Below are positions 7,913 through 13,041 of a DNA stretch of 13,041 bases, in pieces (positions within the stretch are counted from its first letter, which is position 1; the number at the start of each line of letters is the position of its first letter). The position numbers and the translations under genes are program-made. Below the pieces are notes generated by a model. It was not told the DNA's origin. It made no database searches and worked only from the letters and a program-made list of their open reading frames with translations. The stretch comes from Bacteroidaceae bacterium (GTDB lineage: Bacteria; Bacteroidota; Bacteroidia; Bacteroidales; Bacteroidaceae). Where the stretch lies: positions 1-13,041 of the forward strand of contig JAFYYO010000207.1 in assembly GCA_017557475.1 (NCBI GenBank), read 5' to 3'.

Positions 7913-10231
7913 TTACGCTACTATTTTCCTGAACACGCCGTTCTGGAGACGTTTGAGTTTGCCTTTCTTGACGTAACGGGAGAGGAGCATCCTGACTTCT
8001 CCACTTTGGCCTCGGCGGACACGCTCTTCCCTGAACTGCTGGACGGTGAAGACTTCGGGCATGAGGCTCAGGAGTGGCTCTGCAGTTACGCGGGCATCGC
8101 GGTTCTGGAGCATCTGATTGGACTCCTTCATGTCTTGAGTGACACGGCTGGCGAAGATGTGGCAGATGTTGTAGTAGGCGAAATTGCCGACCCAACGGAC
8201 GAGGTCGATAACCTCTTTCTGCTCCTCCTCATAGAGGGCCACGAAGGGGATTGCGGCTCTTTGCATGAACTGTCCTACGCGGTGGCTGAGGTCGGCTTCT
8301 GCTTCGGTCAGTTCGCCATCGTTGTAGCGCTCTTCGAGTTCGTCGTACCAGCCCTGAATCATCTTTTGCGTCTTGGGCATTTCCAGGTCGAGGGTGTCAT
8401 CTCCCAGGGCGAGGTCTTTCTGCCAGAGGCTCACGAGCAAACTGTCTCTTTCTGCTGCCTCATCGGGGTTGAGAGGCATGTATTTCGGAGGGCGGAAGGT
8501 GCGCTTCAAGGTCGGGATTATCATGGGGATGAACCTTTGCATCATGCCCGATTCGGTGTCGGAGAAGAGTCGCGCGAGGACACTTCTTGGCGTTCCTGTG
8601 AGCAGGATGGCGGCATTGAGGCGAGTCTGAGTATTGCAGGAGGCTTCGCTCATGTAGAACTGGCGGTGAGTGTCGAGGTCCCAAGCCTTGCGCAGGAGGA
8701 CGGAGAGGTTCGAGAACTGCACCCTGGAGGCGTTGGCCAGCTCGTCCGATTCGGTGTAGTTGCAGAGAATCATACCGTTTTCGCCGAGGTTGGTTTGGAC
8801 TTCCAGGAGCGAGGTCTTCGACATCGTTTCCATGATGCGGAGCTTCGGATGGTACCTTGCCGGCTTGTCCTTCGCGTTCGACTTTTTGTCGCGCAATTCC
8901 TGATTCTCGCGTACCTTCTTCCATTCCTGGTCGTCCCAAGTCTGGAGGGTGTGGCGGCACATGAGTTCGAGGAGTATGGTCACCCAGCTCTTGCCCTTAC
9001 CTGATTCGGCGATGATGGCGGCGTAGAGGTTGGCGGCAATTCCCCTTCCGTCGATGTAGGTGCTGCGGAAGTGGCTGGCAATGGTGCCGAGGACTACGCA
9101 GGCCGTGACCACGAGCACCGGGTGGTACTCTTTCGGAAAGGGCTTGATGAGGAGCTGAATGAGGCGAGGCAGTTTGGCGGGCAGAGTTGGAGGGTTCCAG
9201 TTTTGAGTGAGACTTTCAAGATCCCCACCGGAGGCCTCAGACGCGGGCTCGACTTGGGGGACTTCCTGTGCCTTGGCATTGATGTCCCTGAGGCTTGCGC
9301 TCATGAAGCCTGTGTCGGCGGAGTACTTGTCGTAGAAGTAGTCAACGAGTTTCTTGCAGTCTTCGGTCTGGGAGTAGTTTGGGAGGCGCTCCCTGATGAC
9401 GGCTTCGAGGTTCTGTCGGCTCATCAATTTAGCCACGCCCACCGAGAGGACTGCCATGAGATTGTTGTGCCAGTTGTGTTCGCCCCAAACGTCCATCTCA
9501 TCGGGCTTCAAGCCAGCCTGCCGAACACAGAGGTCGAAAGCAGTAAGAGACGCAGGCAAAGCCTGCGGAAGTGAAGAGTGAAGAGTTAAGAGTGAAGAAT
9601 CAGAGTTACCATTATCGCATGGGTTACTTTCATTGCCACTTCGTTCTCGCGTTCCGCTCGCGACCCCTTCAGCGTTCTCCGTTCTTCGTTCTTCACTCTT
9701 CACTTGATTTATTTGGAACAGTTCATCGTCCAAATAAATCAGGTCCTCTTCTGAGTCGGTTGTGGTGAAGAAGACGCGGGTGATGTCCTTTGCGCCTTTG
9801 TCGAAATCGACGCCGAGGAGGTCGCTGGCCCAGTGGAGGTTCTCCTCCTGCGTGAGGTCGGGACGGCGGCGGAAGACGAGATGATAACCTTCGCCGCGGG
9901 CACTCAGTTCGAGCATGAGCAGGCCGAGTTCGTCCTTCTTCTCGAGGATAGTCTCCTTGAGCATCTGCATGTGGCTCTGCGGGATGTGGTCGATGTCCAT
10001 GCCCACGGAGGTACTCATGCGGGTTGCGCCCTTCAGGGTGCCGTCCTCGTTGGGCAGGCAGGAGTAGTTCATCTGCAGGAGGAGGCGCTTCTTGTCTTCT
10101 TCGCCATTTCTCACAGCCGAAACAAGGATGTTCTGCGATCTGGAGCCACGCAGTTTCAGGTACTCCTCGCGGTCTGGGACAGGACGCATGATTTTCGCCC
10201 CGTTCTGTGTGAATACTTGATAACAACTCAT
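7913..10231 (-). CDS. BT4734/VirE_N primase-like domain fused to DUF3987 ATPase
   Basis: This 772-residue protein combines two nucleic-acid modules. Residues 1-170 match the BT4734-like (VirE_N) domain, which published analyses place near archaeo-eukaryotic primases. Visible candidate active-site residues are D79 and D81 in VGMDIDH, H117 in SARGEGYHLVF, and D149/R152 in GAKDITRVFF. A variable linker (174-224) contains a repeat insertion. Residues 225-325 form a helical domain (HNWHNNLMAVLSVGVAKLM). Residues 340-640 are a DUF3987 P-loop ATPase: Walker A AESGKGKS (408-415), Walker B-like YTESDE (492-497), and a candidate arginine finger R566. Residues 715-772 look like a winged helix. The likely role is primer synthesis plus helicase/translocase activity, as in mobile-element replication proteins. 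It is third in an operon with two small proteins upstream and DUF5675 downstream. Confidence 0.88.
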   Translation of the reverse strand: MSCYQVFTQNGAKIMRPVPDREEYLKLRGSRSQNILVSAVRNGEEDKKRLLLQMNYSCLPNEDGTLKGATRMSTSVGMDIDHIPQSHMQMLKETILEKKDELGLLMLELSARGEGYHLVFRRRPDLTQEENLHWASDLLGVDFDKGAKDITRVFFTTTDSEEDLIYLDDELFQINQVKSEERRTENAEGVASGTRERSGNESNPCDNGNSDSSLLTLHSSLPQALPASLTAFDLCVRQAGLKPDEMDVWGEHNWHNNLMAVLSVGVAKLMSRQNLEAVIRERLPNYSQTEDCKKLVDYFYDKYSADTGFMSASLRDINAKAQEVPQVEPASEASGGDLESLTQNWNPPTLPAKLPRLIQLLIKPFPKEYHPVLVVTACVVLGTIASHFRSTYIDGRGIAANLYAAIIAESGKGKSWVTILLELMCRHTLQTWDDQEWKKVRENQELRDKKSNAKDKPARYHPKLRIMETMSKTSLLEVQTNLGENGMILCNYTESDELANASRVQFSNLSVLLRKAWDLDTHRQFYMSEASCNTQTRLNAAILLTGTPRSVLARLFSDTESGMMQRFIPMIIPTLKRTFRPPKYMPLNPDEAAERDSLLVSLWQKDLALGDDTLDLEMPKTQKMIQGWYDELEERYNDGELTEAEADLSHRVGQFMQRAAIPFVALYEEEQKEVIDLVRWVGNFAYYNICHIFASRVTQDMKESNQMLQNRDARVTAEPLLSLMPEVFTVQQFREERVRRGQSGEVRMLLSRYVKKGKLKRLQNGVFRKIVA
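9551..9705. repeat. Hairpin plus inverted heptamer arrays read in frame inside the primase-like gene
   Basis: The segment begins with a perfect 7-bp hairpin CGCAGGCAAAGCCTGCG (9551-9567). Four heptamers follow (AGTGAAG twice, AGTTAAG, AGTGAAG; 9570-9597). Inverted heptamers of the same type occupy roughly 9671-9704. The 16-mer AAGTGAAGAGTGAAGA at 9569-9584 is exactly complementary to 9690-9705. The unit is translated as part of the interdomain linker without a stop. Confidence 0.85.
9705..9741. repeat. 13-bp perfect inverted repeat at the linker edge
   Basis: TGATTTATTTGGA (9705-9717) and TCCAAATAAATCA (9729-9741) are perfect inverted copies 11 bases apart, starting on the last base of the heptamer element. 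They encode the end of the primase-like domain (LIYLDDELFQINQ region). This could be a sequence duplicated or targeted on insertion. Confidence 0.7.
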
Positions 10232-10260
10232 TTTATTTGTTGGTTAATGGTTAGTTTTTA

Positions 10261-10306
10261 TCACCCCACCCCTCGCTTCGCTTTGCCAAAGGTCGAGGTG
10301 GGGTGA
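10261..10306. repeat. GC-rich hairpin between the 126-residue gene and the primase-like gene
   Basis: TCACCCCACC (10261-10270) pairs perfectly with GGTGGGGTGA (10297-10306), with a further CTCG/CGAG pairing inside. It fills most of the 80-base gap between the two genes. No T tail follows on the minus strand, so it is more likely a REP-like element, attenuator or mRNA-stability hairpin than a full terminator. Confidence 0.75.
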
Positions 10307-10311
10307 ATTTC

Positions 10312-10692
10312 TTATGCGGCGGCTTCTTCTTCGCCATAGATGTACTCAAGAAGGGCATCGGTCGCCTCCATGGCCTCTTCGTAGATGATGCGACCAGGGC
10401 AGTTCTCGCCTTCATGAAGACGTAGTGTTAGCAGGTAGTCTCCATTCAGGGTTTTCGAGAGGCGTCCGTGTTTTAACTTCTTTATAAGTTGCGCACGGGA
10501 GCGGGTCCAATAATCCTCTACGAACTCGAAAGTTCCGTCGCTGAAGCGTGTGGCTGTACCCCTTCTATGATAGCGTGAGAATAAGCCAGGCTCGGGAAAT
10601 TCGGGGTGAAATGTAAATACCTTCGGGGCGCCGTTGTCCGAAAACATGGCTTCGCCGCTAAGGTCAATGAAGTTGAAATGTTTCTTTTTCAT
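10312..10692 (-). CDS. Hypothetical protein in the primase operon (126 residues)
   Basis: I do not recognise a family. The protein is soluble, with no signal peptide or membrane segment. It starts MKKKHFNFIDLSGEAMFSDN, has a basic middle (SRYHRRGTATRFSDGT at 39-54; WTRSRAQLIKKLKHGR at 62-77), and ends in an acidic helix (EEAMEATDALLEYIYGEEEAAA). The basic middle would suit nucleic-acid binding, but that is inference. It starts 12 bases after the 97-residue gene's stop and is followed, after the 10261-10306 hairpin, by the primase-like gene, so co-expression with the primase is very likely. The start codon is the only one that fits the spacing and the lysine-rich beginning. Confidence 0.8.
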   Translation of the reverse strand: MKKKHFNFIDLSGEAMFSDNGAPKVFTFHPEFPEPGLFSRYHRRGTATRFSDGTFEFVEDYWTRSRAQLIKKLKHGRLSKTLNGDYLLTLRLHEGENCPGRIIYEEAMEATDALLEYIYGEEEAAA

Positions 10693-10704
10693 AGTAGTGT
10701 GAGA

Positions 10705-10998
10705 TTAAGCAGGGTTAACAGAGATGAGTTTTACTTCGTTGAAAACAGAGTTGCCAGAGGCAGAGGAGCGGGTCTTGAAGAGGACTTCGATGTCGTAGGC
10801 GGCACCGAGTTGGAGGTAGCGTTCGGTGGCCACATAGAGTTCGCCATCGATGGTCGTGTTGAGGTAGTTCTCCGTGCCGTTCTCGTCGGTCCATGCGAAG
10901 AGGAGAGAGCGGAAAGAGTAGGCAGTTCCCGTGGCGCGGGATATTCCGGCATGGGGAGTGCTCTCAATGTACTTGAGAATAGTGTTTAAGATTTTCAT
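10705..10998 (-). CDS. Hypothetical protein, first gene of the primase operon (97 residues)
   Basis: No family is recognised. The sequence alternates short hydrophobic strands (YSFRSLLFAWT, ELYVATERYLQLGAAYDIEVLFKTR, NSVFNEVKLISVNP), suggesting a small all-beta fold. An OB-fold-like single-strand DNA-binding protein would fit next to a primase, but no diagnostic motif proves it. No signal peptide or membrane segment is seen. The gene begins about 60 bases downstream of the -7 box at 11058-11065 and lies 12 bases upstream of the 126-residue gene, so it leads the four-gene operon. Confidence 0.8.
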   Translation of the reverse strand: MKILNTILKYIESTPHAGISRATGTAYSFRSLLFAWTDENGTENYLNTTIDGELYVATERYLQLGAAYDIEVLFKTRSSASGNSVFNEVKLISVNPA

Positions 10999-11057
10999 AA
11001 TAATTAATAATGTTAAGGTTAATGATTCATTTTGTGTGATTGTCGACTTTCACGATG

Positions 11058-11065
11058 CAAAGGTA
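11058..11065 (-). promoter_or_regulatory. Bacteroidetes -7 box for the primase operon
   Basis: The minus strand reads TACCTTTG, a perfect TAnnTTTG, about 60 bases before the first gene of the operon. The -33 position (near 11086) has CTAG-like sequence rather than TTG. Upstream of it lies the four-unit 11-bp repeat at 11113-11156, which may supply an activator or repressor site. Confidence 0.7.
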
Positions 11066-11112
11066 CGGCGGTCTTCAAAGACGTCCTAGAGATTTTTGGC
11101 CAATAAAAAGAC

Positions 11113-11156
11113 CATACTGGTTTCGTGCCGGTTCTGTGCCGGTTCTGCGCCAGTTT
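11113..11156. repeat. 11-bp tandem repeat, four units, upstream of the primase operon promoter
   Basis: The units are CATACTGGTTT, CGTGCCGGTTC, TGTGCCGGTTC and TGCGCCAGTTT, contiguous and all 11 bases, with the shared core GCCGGTT. One unit is close to one helical turn, so bound proteins would line up on one DNA face. The array sits between the upstream gene's terminator and the operon's -7 box. Confidence 0.8.
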
Positions 11157-11160
11157 ACAC

Positions 11161-11198
11161 AAAGAAAGGGAACCAACCGGTGTTGATTCCCTTTCTTT
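11161..11198 (-). terminator. Terminator after the 170-residue gene
   Basis: AAAGAAAGGGAA (11161-11172) and TTCCCTTTCTTT (11187-11198) form a perfect 12-bp stem, with CAAC/GTTG pairing inside the 14-base loop. On the minus strand the stem ends in CTTTCTTTG. On the plus strand the T tail is longer (TTTCTTTTT), so it may work in both directions. It lies 17 bases past the stop at 11215. Confidence 0.82.
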
Positions 11199-11214
11199 TT
11201 CGTCATCAAAAAAC

Positions 11215-11727
11215 CTACTTCTTGGGGCGAGGCATATCTACCTGTTCATTCCAAGTCGACCTACTCCTCTGGTAAACATCAGCGTCCTTAAGCGCATTAT
11301 AAAGATCCGTCTTCGTCGTACTTTCCAAGAAAGAGTCCTTTCCCACAAGTTGATTCACGAAATCGGTTATTTTGTAATCCTTCACATTATCCTGTACGAC
11401 AAACTCGGCGAGCTTCCTTGCCGCACGCTCGCTCTTGAAAAGAGGCTCCAGATTGGTGACAAGCTTTTCGAGTTTTTCATCCTTGGCAGCCTCCCCGTCC
11501 GTCGGACAGGCTTCCTGTTCGCGGAGCATGCTTGCGGGGAAGAATTTCGAGAGGAACTCAAAAGCGGTATTGAGCTTCGTGTTTTCAGAGATAAGACCCG
11601 AGAGGTGGTACATCATTTTCTTCGCGTGGTCTGTAATATAATCGCATGACACTGTGTATATCATGCTTATCATAGAACCCTCCTGAGAGCCTAGCCCAGG
11701 CAAAGGGTCATCAACATTCGTTTGCAT
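11215..11727 (-). CDS. Hypothetical protein (170 residues)
   Basis: No family is recognised. The protein is soluble and mostly helical. It has an N-terminal unstructured segment (MQTNVDDPLPGLGSQEG), a helical middle (HAKKMMYHLSGLISENTKLNTAFEFLSKFF, written here as two parts: 34-48 and 49-63), and a charged C-terminal half with KTDLYNALKDADVY (139-152) and STWNEQV (157-163). The KTDLYNALK...TWNEQV segment has the look of a small helical binding domain, but this is only an impression. The gene is monocistronic: a strong hairpin terminator follows, and the nearest good promoter is about 300 bases upstream at 12035-12065. It lies between the primase operon and the origin-like dyad, so it may serve the same module. 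An in-frame ATG at codon 19 or 22 is a possible alternative start. Confidence 0.75.
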   Translation of the reverse strand: MQTNVDDPLPGLGSQEGSMISMIYTVSCDYITDHAKKMMYHLSGLISENTKLNTAFEFLSKFFPASMLREQEACPTDGEAAKDEKLEKLVTNLEPLFKSERAARKLAEFVVQDNVKDYKITDFVNQLVGKDSFLESTTKTDLYNALKDADVYQRSRSTWNEQVDMPRPKK

Positions 11728-12034
11728 GTGTTAAAAAAATAAAAAGTGTCAGAAAATATATTAATTTTAGAATCATAGAATCGGGCATGGTTGTAGCATA
11801 CTCGAAGTGATGGCCAGGGTAGAATACGGGAAATATTATACCAGAGCACCAGAGAATCTGACATTGTCTGAGATGGGGATCACAAGGCAGACAAAACAGA
11901 GAAGTCGCAATTTCGCAGAAAGTCTGTATTATCGGGGAACCTGCAGCGGTGAAATAGGCAGGCCCTTTTATCCCGATATACTATTGTTAATACTTATTTT
12001 AGCCTCAAAACCCTGTTAGGGAGATTTTCGCCTG
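11728..12034 (-). ncRNA. Long structured leader or small RNA upstream of the 170-residue gene (tentative)
   Basis: A good minus-strand promoter at 12035-12065 would start transcription near 12028, leaving about 300 bases before the next clear start codon. Within it TATCGGG (11930-11936) pairs with CCCGATA (11972-11978), and inside that CCTGC (11940-11944) pairs with GCAGG (11958-11962). CAGAC/GTCTG arms near 11889 and 11922 make another possible stem. No strong coding frame is seen on either strand. T runs at 11730-11745 on the minus strand lack a solid preceding stem. It could be a 5' regulatory leader or a separate small RNA; I recognise no known class. Confidence 0.35.
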
Positions 12035-12065
12035 CAAAGGTACAACGGCTTTAAATATTGTGCAA
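12035..12065 (-). promoter_or_regulatory. Bacteroidetes-type promoter facing left from the dyad region
   Basis: The minus strand carries TTG (complement of 12063-12065), a 20-base spacer, and TACCTTTG (complement of 12035-12042), a full match to the Bacteroidetes consensus. It drives the structured leader and the 170-residue gene, and lies 65 bases from the left edge of the dyad at 12130. Confidence 0.8.
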
Positions 12066-12129
12066 GAAAATTGAGAAAAAATATTCATCATAAGGGGATA
12101 TCTTAACATGATTTAACATATATCTCCTT

Positions 12130-12314
12130 GGTTGCATTGTAACATTGTAACATTGTAACATGTTACGTAAATCACACCCCCACTACAAGGGAAAAGAATT
12201 CTATTATTATATTATATATTTATATAATATAATAATAGACCTAAAATCACAGGGGGCGTAACACTTTTTTAATATGTTACAATGTTACAACGTTACAACA
12301 CTCGTTATGCAACC
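12130..12314. repeat. Symmetric iteron region flanking an A/T palindrome (origin- or operator-like)
   Basis: Three contiguous CATTGTAA units (12135-12142, 12143-12150, 12151-12158) are mirrored by ATGTTACA, ATGTTACA and ACGTTACA (12274-12281, 12282-12289, 12290-12297). GTTACG (12162-12167) is mirrored by CGTAAC (12257-12262), and GGTTGC (12130-12135) by GCAACC (12309-12314). A C5 run near 12176 is mirrored by a G5 run at 12252-12256, each preceded by ATCACA. All pairs centre on 12212-12222, within about 8 bases of the central palindrome's midpoint. Confidence 0.88.
12200..12239. repeat. Perfect 19-bp-arm A/T palindrome
   Basis: The arm TCTATTATTATATTATATA (12200-12218) is followed by TT and its exact reverse complement (12221-12239). 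Apart from one C/G pair per end it is pure A/T, so it would melt or extrude a cruciform easily. This suits a DNA-unwinding element, though a bidirectional terminator-like hairpin is also possible. Confidence 0.92.
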
Positions 12315-12508
12315 TGCAACCTCAATTTTGGCCTCCTGCTGAAAATCGCCCCAAGGTTGCGAGTAAGCGAGGGCAGAGTGATGCTTGCATCGACTTTGCC
12401 GAGCGGAAGAACTCCGGCTATGCCGCCTGAGCACCTACTGGAGCGCAAGAAGCTCGACAAAAACTTCGTCAATTCGTGCTGAAAATCGGCTGAATTGGAT
12501 GCCCAAAA
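12315..12508. other. Gene-free stretch between the dyad and the HU-gene promoter
   Basis: The stretch starts within a tandem GCAACCT pair (12309-12322) that is inverted at 12354-12360 (AGGTTGC). A forward open frame of 66 codons (12282-12482) begins inside the iterons, lacks family resemblance and overlaps these repeats, so I do not call it a gene. GCTGAAAATCG occurs twice (near 12338 and 12478). Nothing else is recognised. Confidence 0.5.
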
Positions 12509-12540
12509 TTTGGTGGAACAGGAAAAAAGTAGTACCTTTG
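12509..12540 (+). promoter_or_regulatory. Bacteroidetes-type promoter for the HU-like gene
   Basis: TTTG (12509-12512), a 20-base spacer and TACCTTTG (12533-12540) give a full consensus match. Transcription would begin near 12547 and read the repeat-filled leader into the HU-like gene at 12904. Confidence 0.85.
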
Positions 12541-12576
12541 TAGTGTGAAAGAAGACAAGGGACGGACCCCCTCTAA

Positions 12577-12595
12577 CTCCCCCATGAAGGGGGAG
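12577..12595. repeat. REP-like GC hairpin, copy 1
   Basis: CTCCCCC and GGGGGAG form a 7-bp stem around a 5-base loop, preceded by GGACCCCCTCTAA. The CCCCCTCTAACTCCCCC style is one I associate with dispersed Bacteroidetes repeats. Two related hairpins follow at 12730-12748 and 12867-12884. Confidence 0.75.
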
Positions 12596-12602
12596 AAAAC
12601 GA

Positions 12603-12712
12603 CGCCAGTTAACTCGGCCAACTTAACACGCGTCATAAGCCGGCAACACAGGGGATCTTTACCAACTTCACACGTGATATCGGCCAACATCACACGTGAT
12701 GTGAGCAGACGA
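12603..12712. repeat. 22-bp tandem repeat, five diverged units, CACGTG core
   Basis: Five 22-base units lie at 12603, 12625, 12647, 12669 and 12691. The last two begin CACACGTGAT, exactly as in the array at 1581-1668; the first three are eroded but keep the period and the GCCAAC/GCCGGC part. ACATCAC and GTGATGT around 12688-12703 form a 7-bp dyad with a 2-base gap, suggesting a dimer-binding site. Confidence 0.75.
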
Positions 12713-12729
12713 CACCAGCCTCTCCTAAA

Positions 12730-12748
12730 TCCTCTCCTCAAGAGAGGA
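12730..12748. repeat. REP-like hairpin, copy 2
   Basis: TCCTCTC and GAGAGGA form a 7-bp stem around a 5-base loop, the same 7-5-7 layout as copy 1, in the context CCTCTCCTAAATCC. It looks like a diverged copy in the same orientation. Confidence 0.65.
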
Positions 12749-12866
12749 CTTAAAGGGCCGCTACCCACCCCCAGTTCTGACGGATTTGAAATCCACCCGA
12801 ACGGAGAAATTAACTAAATTATTAACACTTTTGCACCCGCTATCCCCTCCGCGGAATACAAAACTC

Positions 12867-12884
12867 CTCACCCTTGAGGGGGAG
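12867..12884. repeat. REP-like hairpin, copy 3, inverted
   Basis: CTCACCC and GGGGGAG form a 7-bp stem with one mismatch around a 4-base loop. Read on the minus strand with its flank it resembles copy 1 (CCCCCTCCCGTCCTCCCCC). Copies 1 and 3 thus enclose the 22-bp array as inverted repeats, ending 20 bases before the HU-like start codon. Confidence 0.6.
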
Positions 12885-12903
12885 GACGGGAGGGGGCTAC
12901 ATT

Positions 12904-13041
12904 ATGATCAACTATTCTAGCGCCATTATGGGCACTACGCCCGGGACGCTGAAGGCCACCACCACCGAGACCAAGGCCTACGCTACAGCTCAGATCCACG
13001 AGTGTCTCACCTTCGACGACTTCTGTCAGCACATCGCCGAC
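12904..13041 (+). CDS. HU-like DNA-binding protein, N-terminal part
   Basis: The first 46 codons are visible and the gene continues past the window. It starts MINYSSAIMG and contains KAYATAQIHECLTFDDFCQHIAD (24-46 in two halves), the conserved opening of the Bacteroidales HU-related (HU-HIG type) DNA-binding proteins, where AYATAQ and the FxxHIA segment are typical. These proteins are expected to bend or coat DNA. In other Bacteroidales, relatives often sit beside BT4734/DUF3987 genes and an amidase, as here with the primase-like operon on the other side of the dyad. The start is the only ATG before the conserved sequence apart from codon 9. Its 350-base leader is unusually long and full of repeats. 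Confidence 0.85.
   Translation, partial: MINYSSAIMGTTPGTLKATTTETKAYATAQIHECLTFDDFCQHIAD

Noticed and set aside
7835..9004. A 389-codon plus-strand frame opposite the primase-like gene
   Set aside because: Antisense to the DUF3987 ATPase domain; no motif and no upstream promoter.
11691..11864. A 57-codon minus-strand frame starting MSDSLVLWYN
   Set aside because: It overlaps the start of the 170-residue gene out of frame, runs through A/T-rich leader and resembles nothing known; probably chance.
11807..12019. A 70-codon plus-strand frame starting MMARVEYGKY
   Set aside because: No promoter in that direction, no family resemblance, and it covers the structured leader transcribed from the other strand.
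12135..12297. CRISPR array
   Set aside because: Units are only 8 bases and contiguous, with no spacers and no cas genes nearby.
12282..12482. A 66-codon plus-strand frame beginning in the iterons
   Set aside because: Starts inside the repeat array, has no promoter upstream and no recognisable domain.
12545..12817. A 90-codon plus-strand frame through the HU-gene leader
   Set aside because: It is translation of the REP-like hairpins and the 22-bp repeat; the repetitive content explains the open frame.

Overview
The window looks like chromosomal DNA of a member of the Bacteroidales, most likely Prevotella or a close relative. Several intergenic regions carry the Bacteroidetes promoter signature (TTG or TTTG, about 20 bases, then TAnnTTTG). 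The proteins are typical of the group: a T9SS-like sorting tail, a GH31 glucosidase with a PA14 domain, a BT4734/VirE_N primase-like protein fused to a DUF3987 ATPase, and a Bacteroidales HU-like DNA-binding protein. This assignment rests on gene and promoter style, not on a database search.

Left half (1 to about 7340) reads as core or metabolic chromosome, all on the minus strand: the first 77 codons of dnaK; a secreted 268-residue protein with its own promoter and terminator; a large MscS-type mechanosensitive channel; and a secreted GH31 alpha-glucosidase-like enzyme with a C-terminal PA14 domain. The GH31 and channel genes are 29 bases apart and probably share a transcript.

Right half (about 7380 to 13041) is an accessory, replication-flavoured module. 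A minus-strand operon runs from a promoter near 11058 to a terminator at 7409-7430. In transcription order it encodes two small unrecognised proteins (97 and 126 residues), a primase-like/ATPase fusion (772 residues), and a DUF5675 protein. Upstream lies another unrecognised minus-strand gene (170 residues) with its own terminator and a promoter about 300 bases away. After a 1.2-kb gene-free region, a plus-strand HU-like DNA-binding gene runs off the window end.

The 1.2-kb gene-free region is the most structured DNA here. Three 8-bp iterons (CATTGTAA) and three inverted counterparts (ATGTTACA type) flank a perfect 19-bp-arm A/T palindrome in a nearly symmetric layout about 185 bp wide, between two outward-facing promoters. 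Next to a primase-like/ATPase gene and an HU-like gene, this resembles a replication origin or a large divergent operator. The window is also rich in short repeats: a 22-bp repeat family with a CACGTG core at two places 11 kb apart, an 11-bp repeat beside the operon promoter, three heptamer arrays (one read in frame inside the primase gene), and REP-like GC-rich hairpins.
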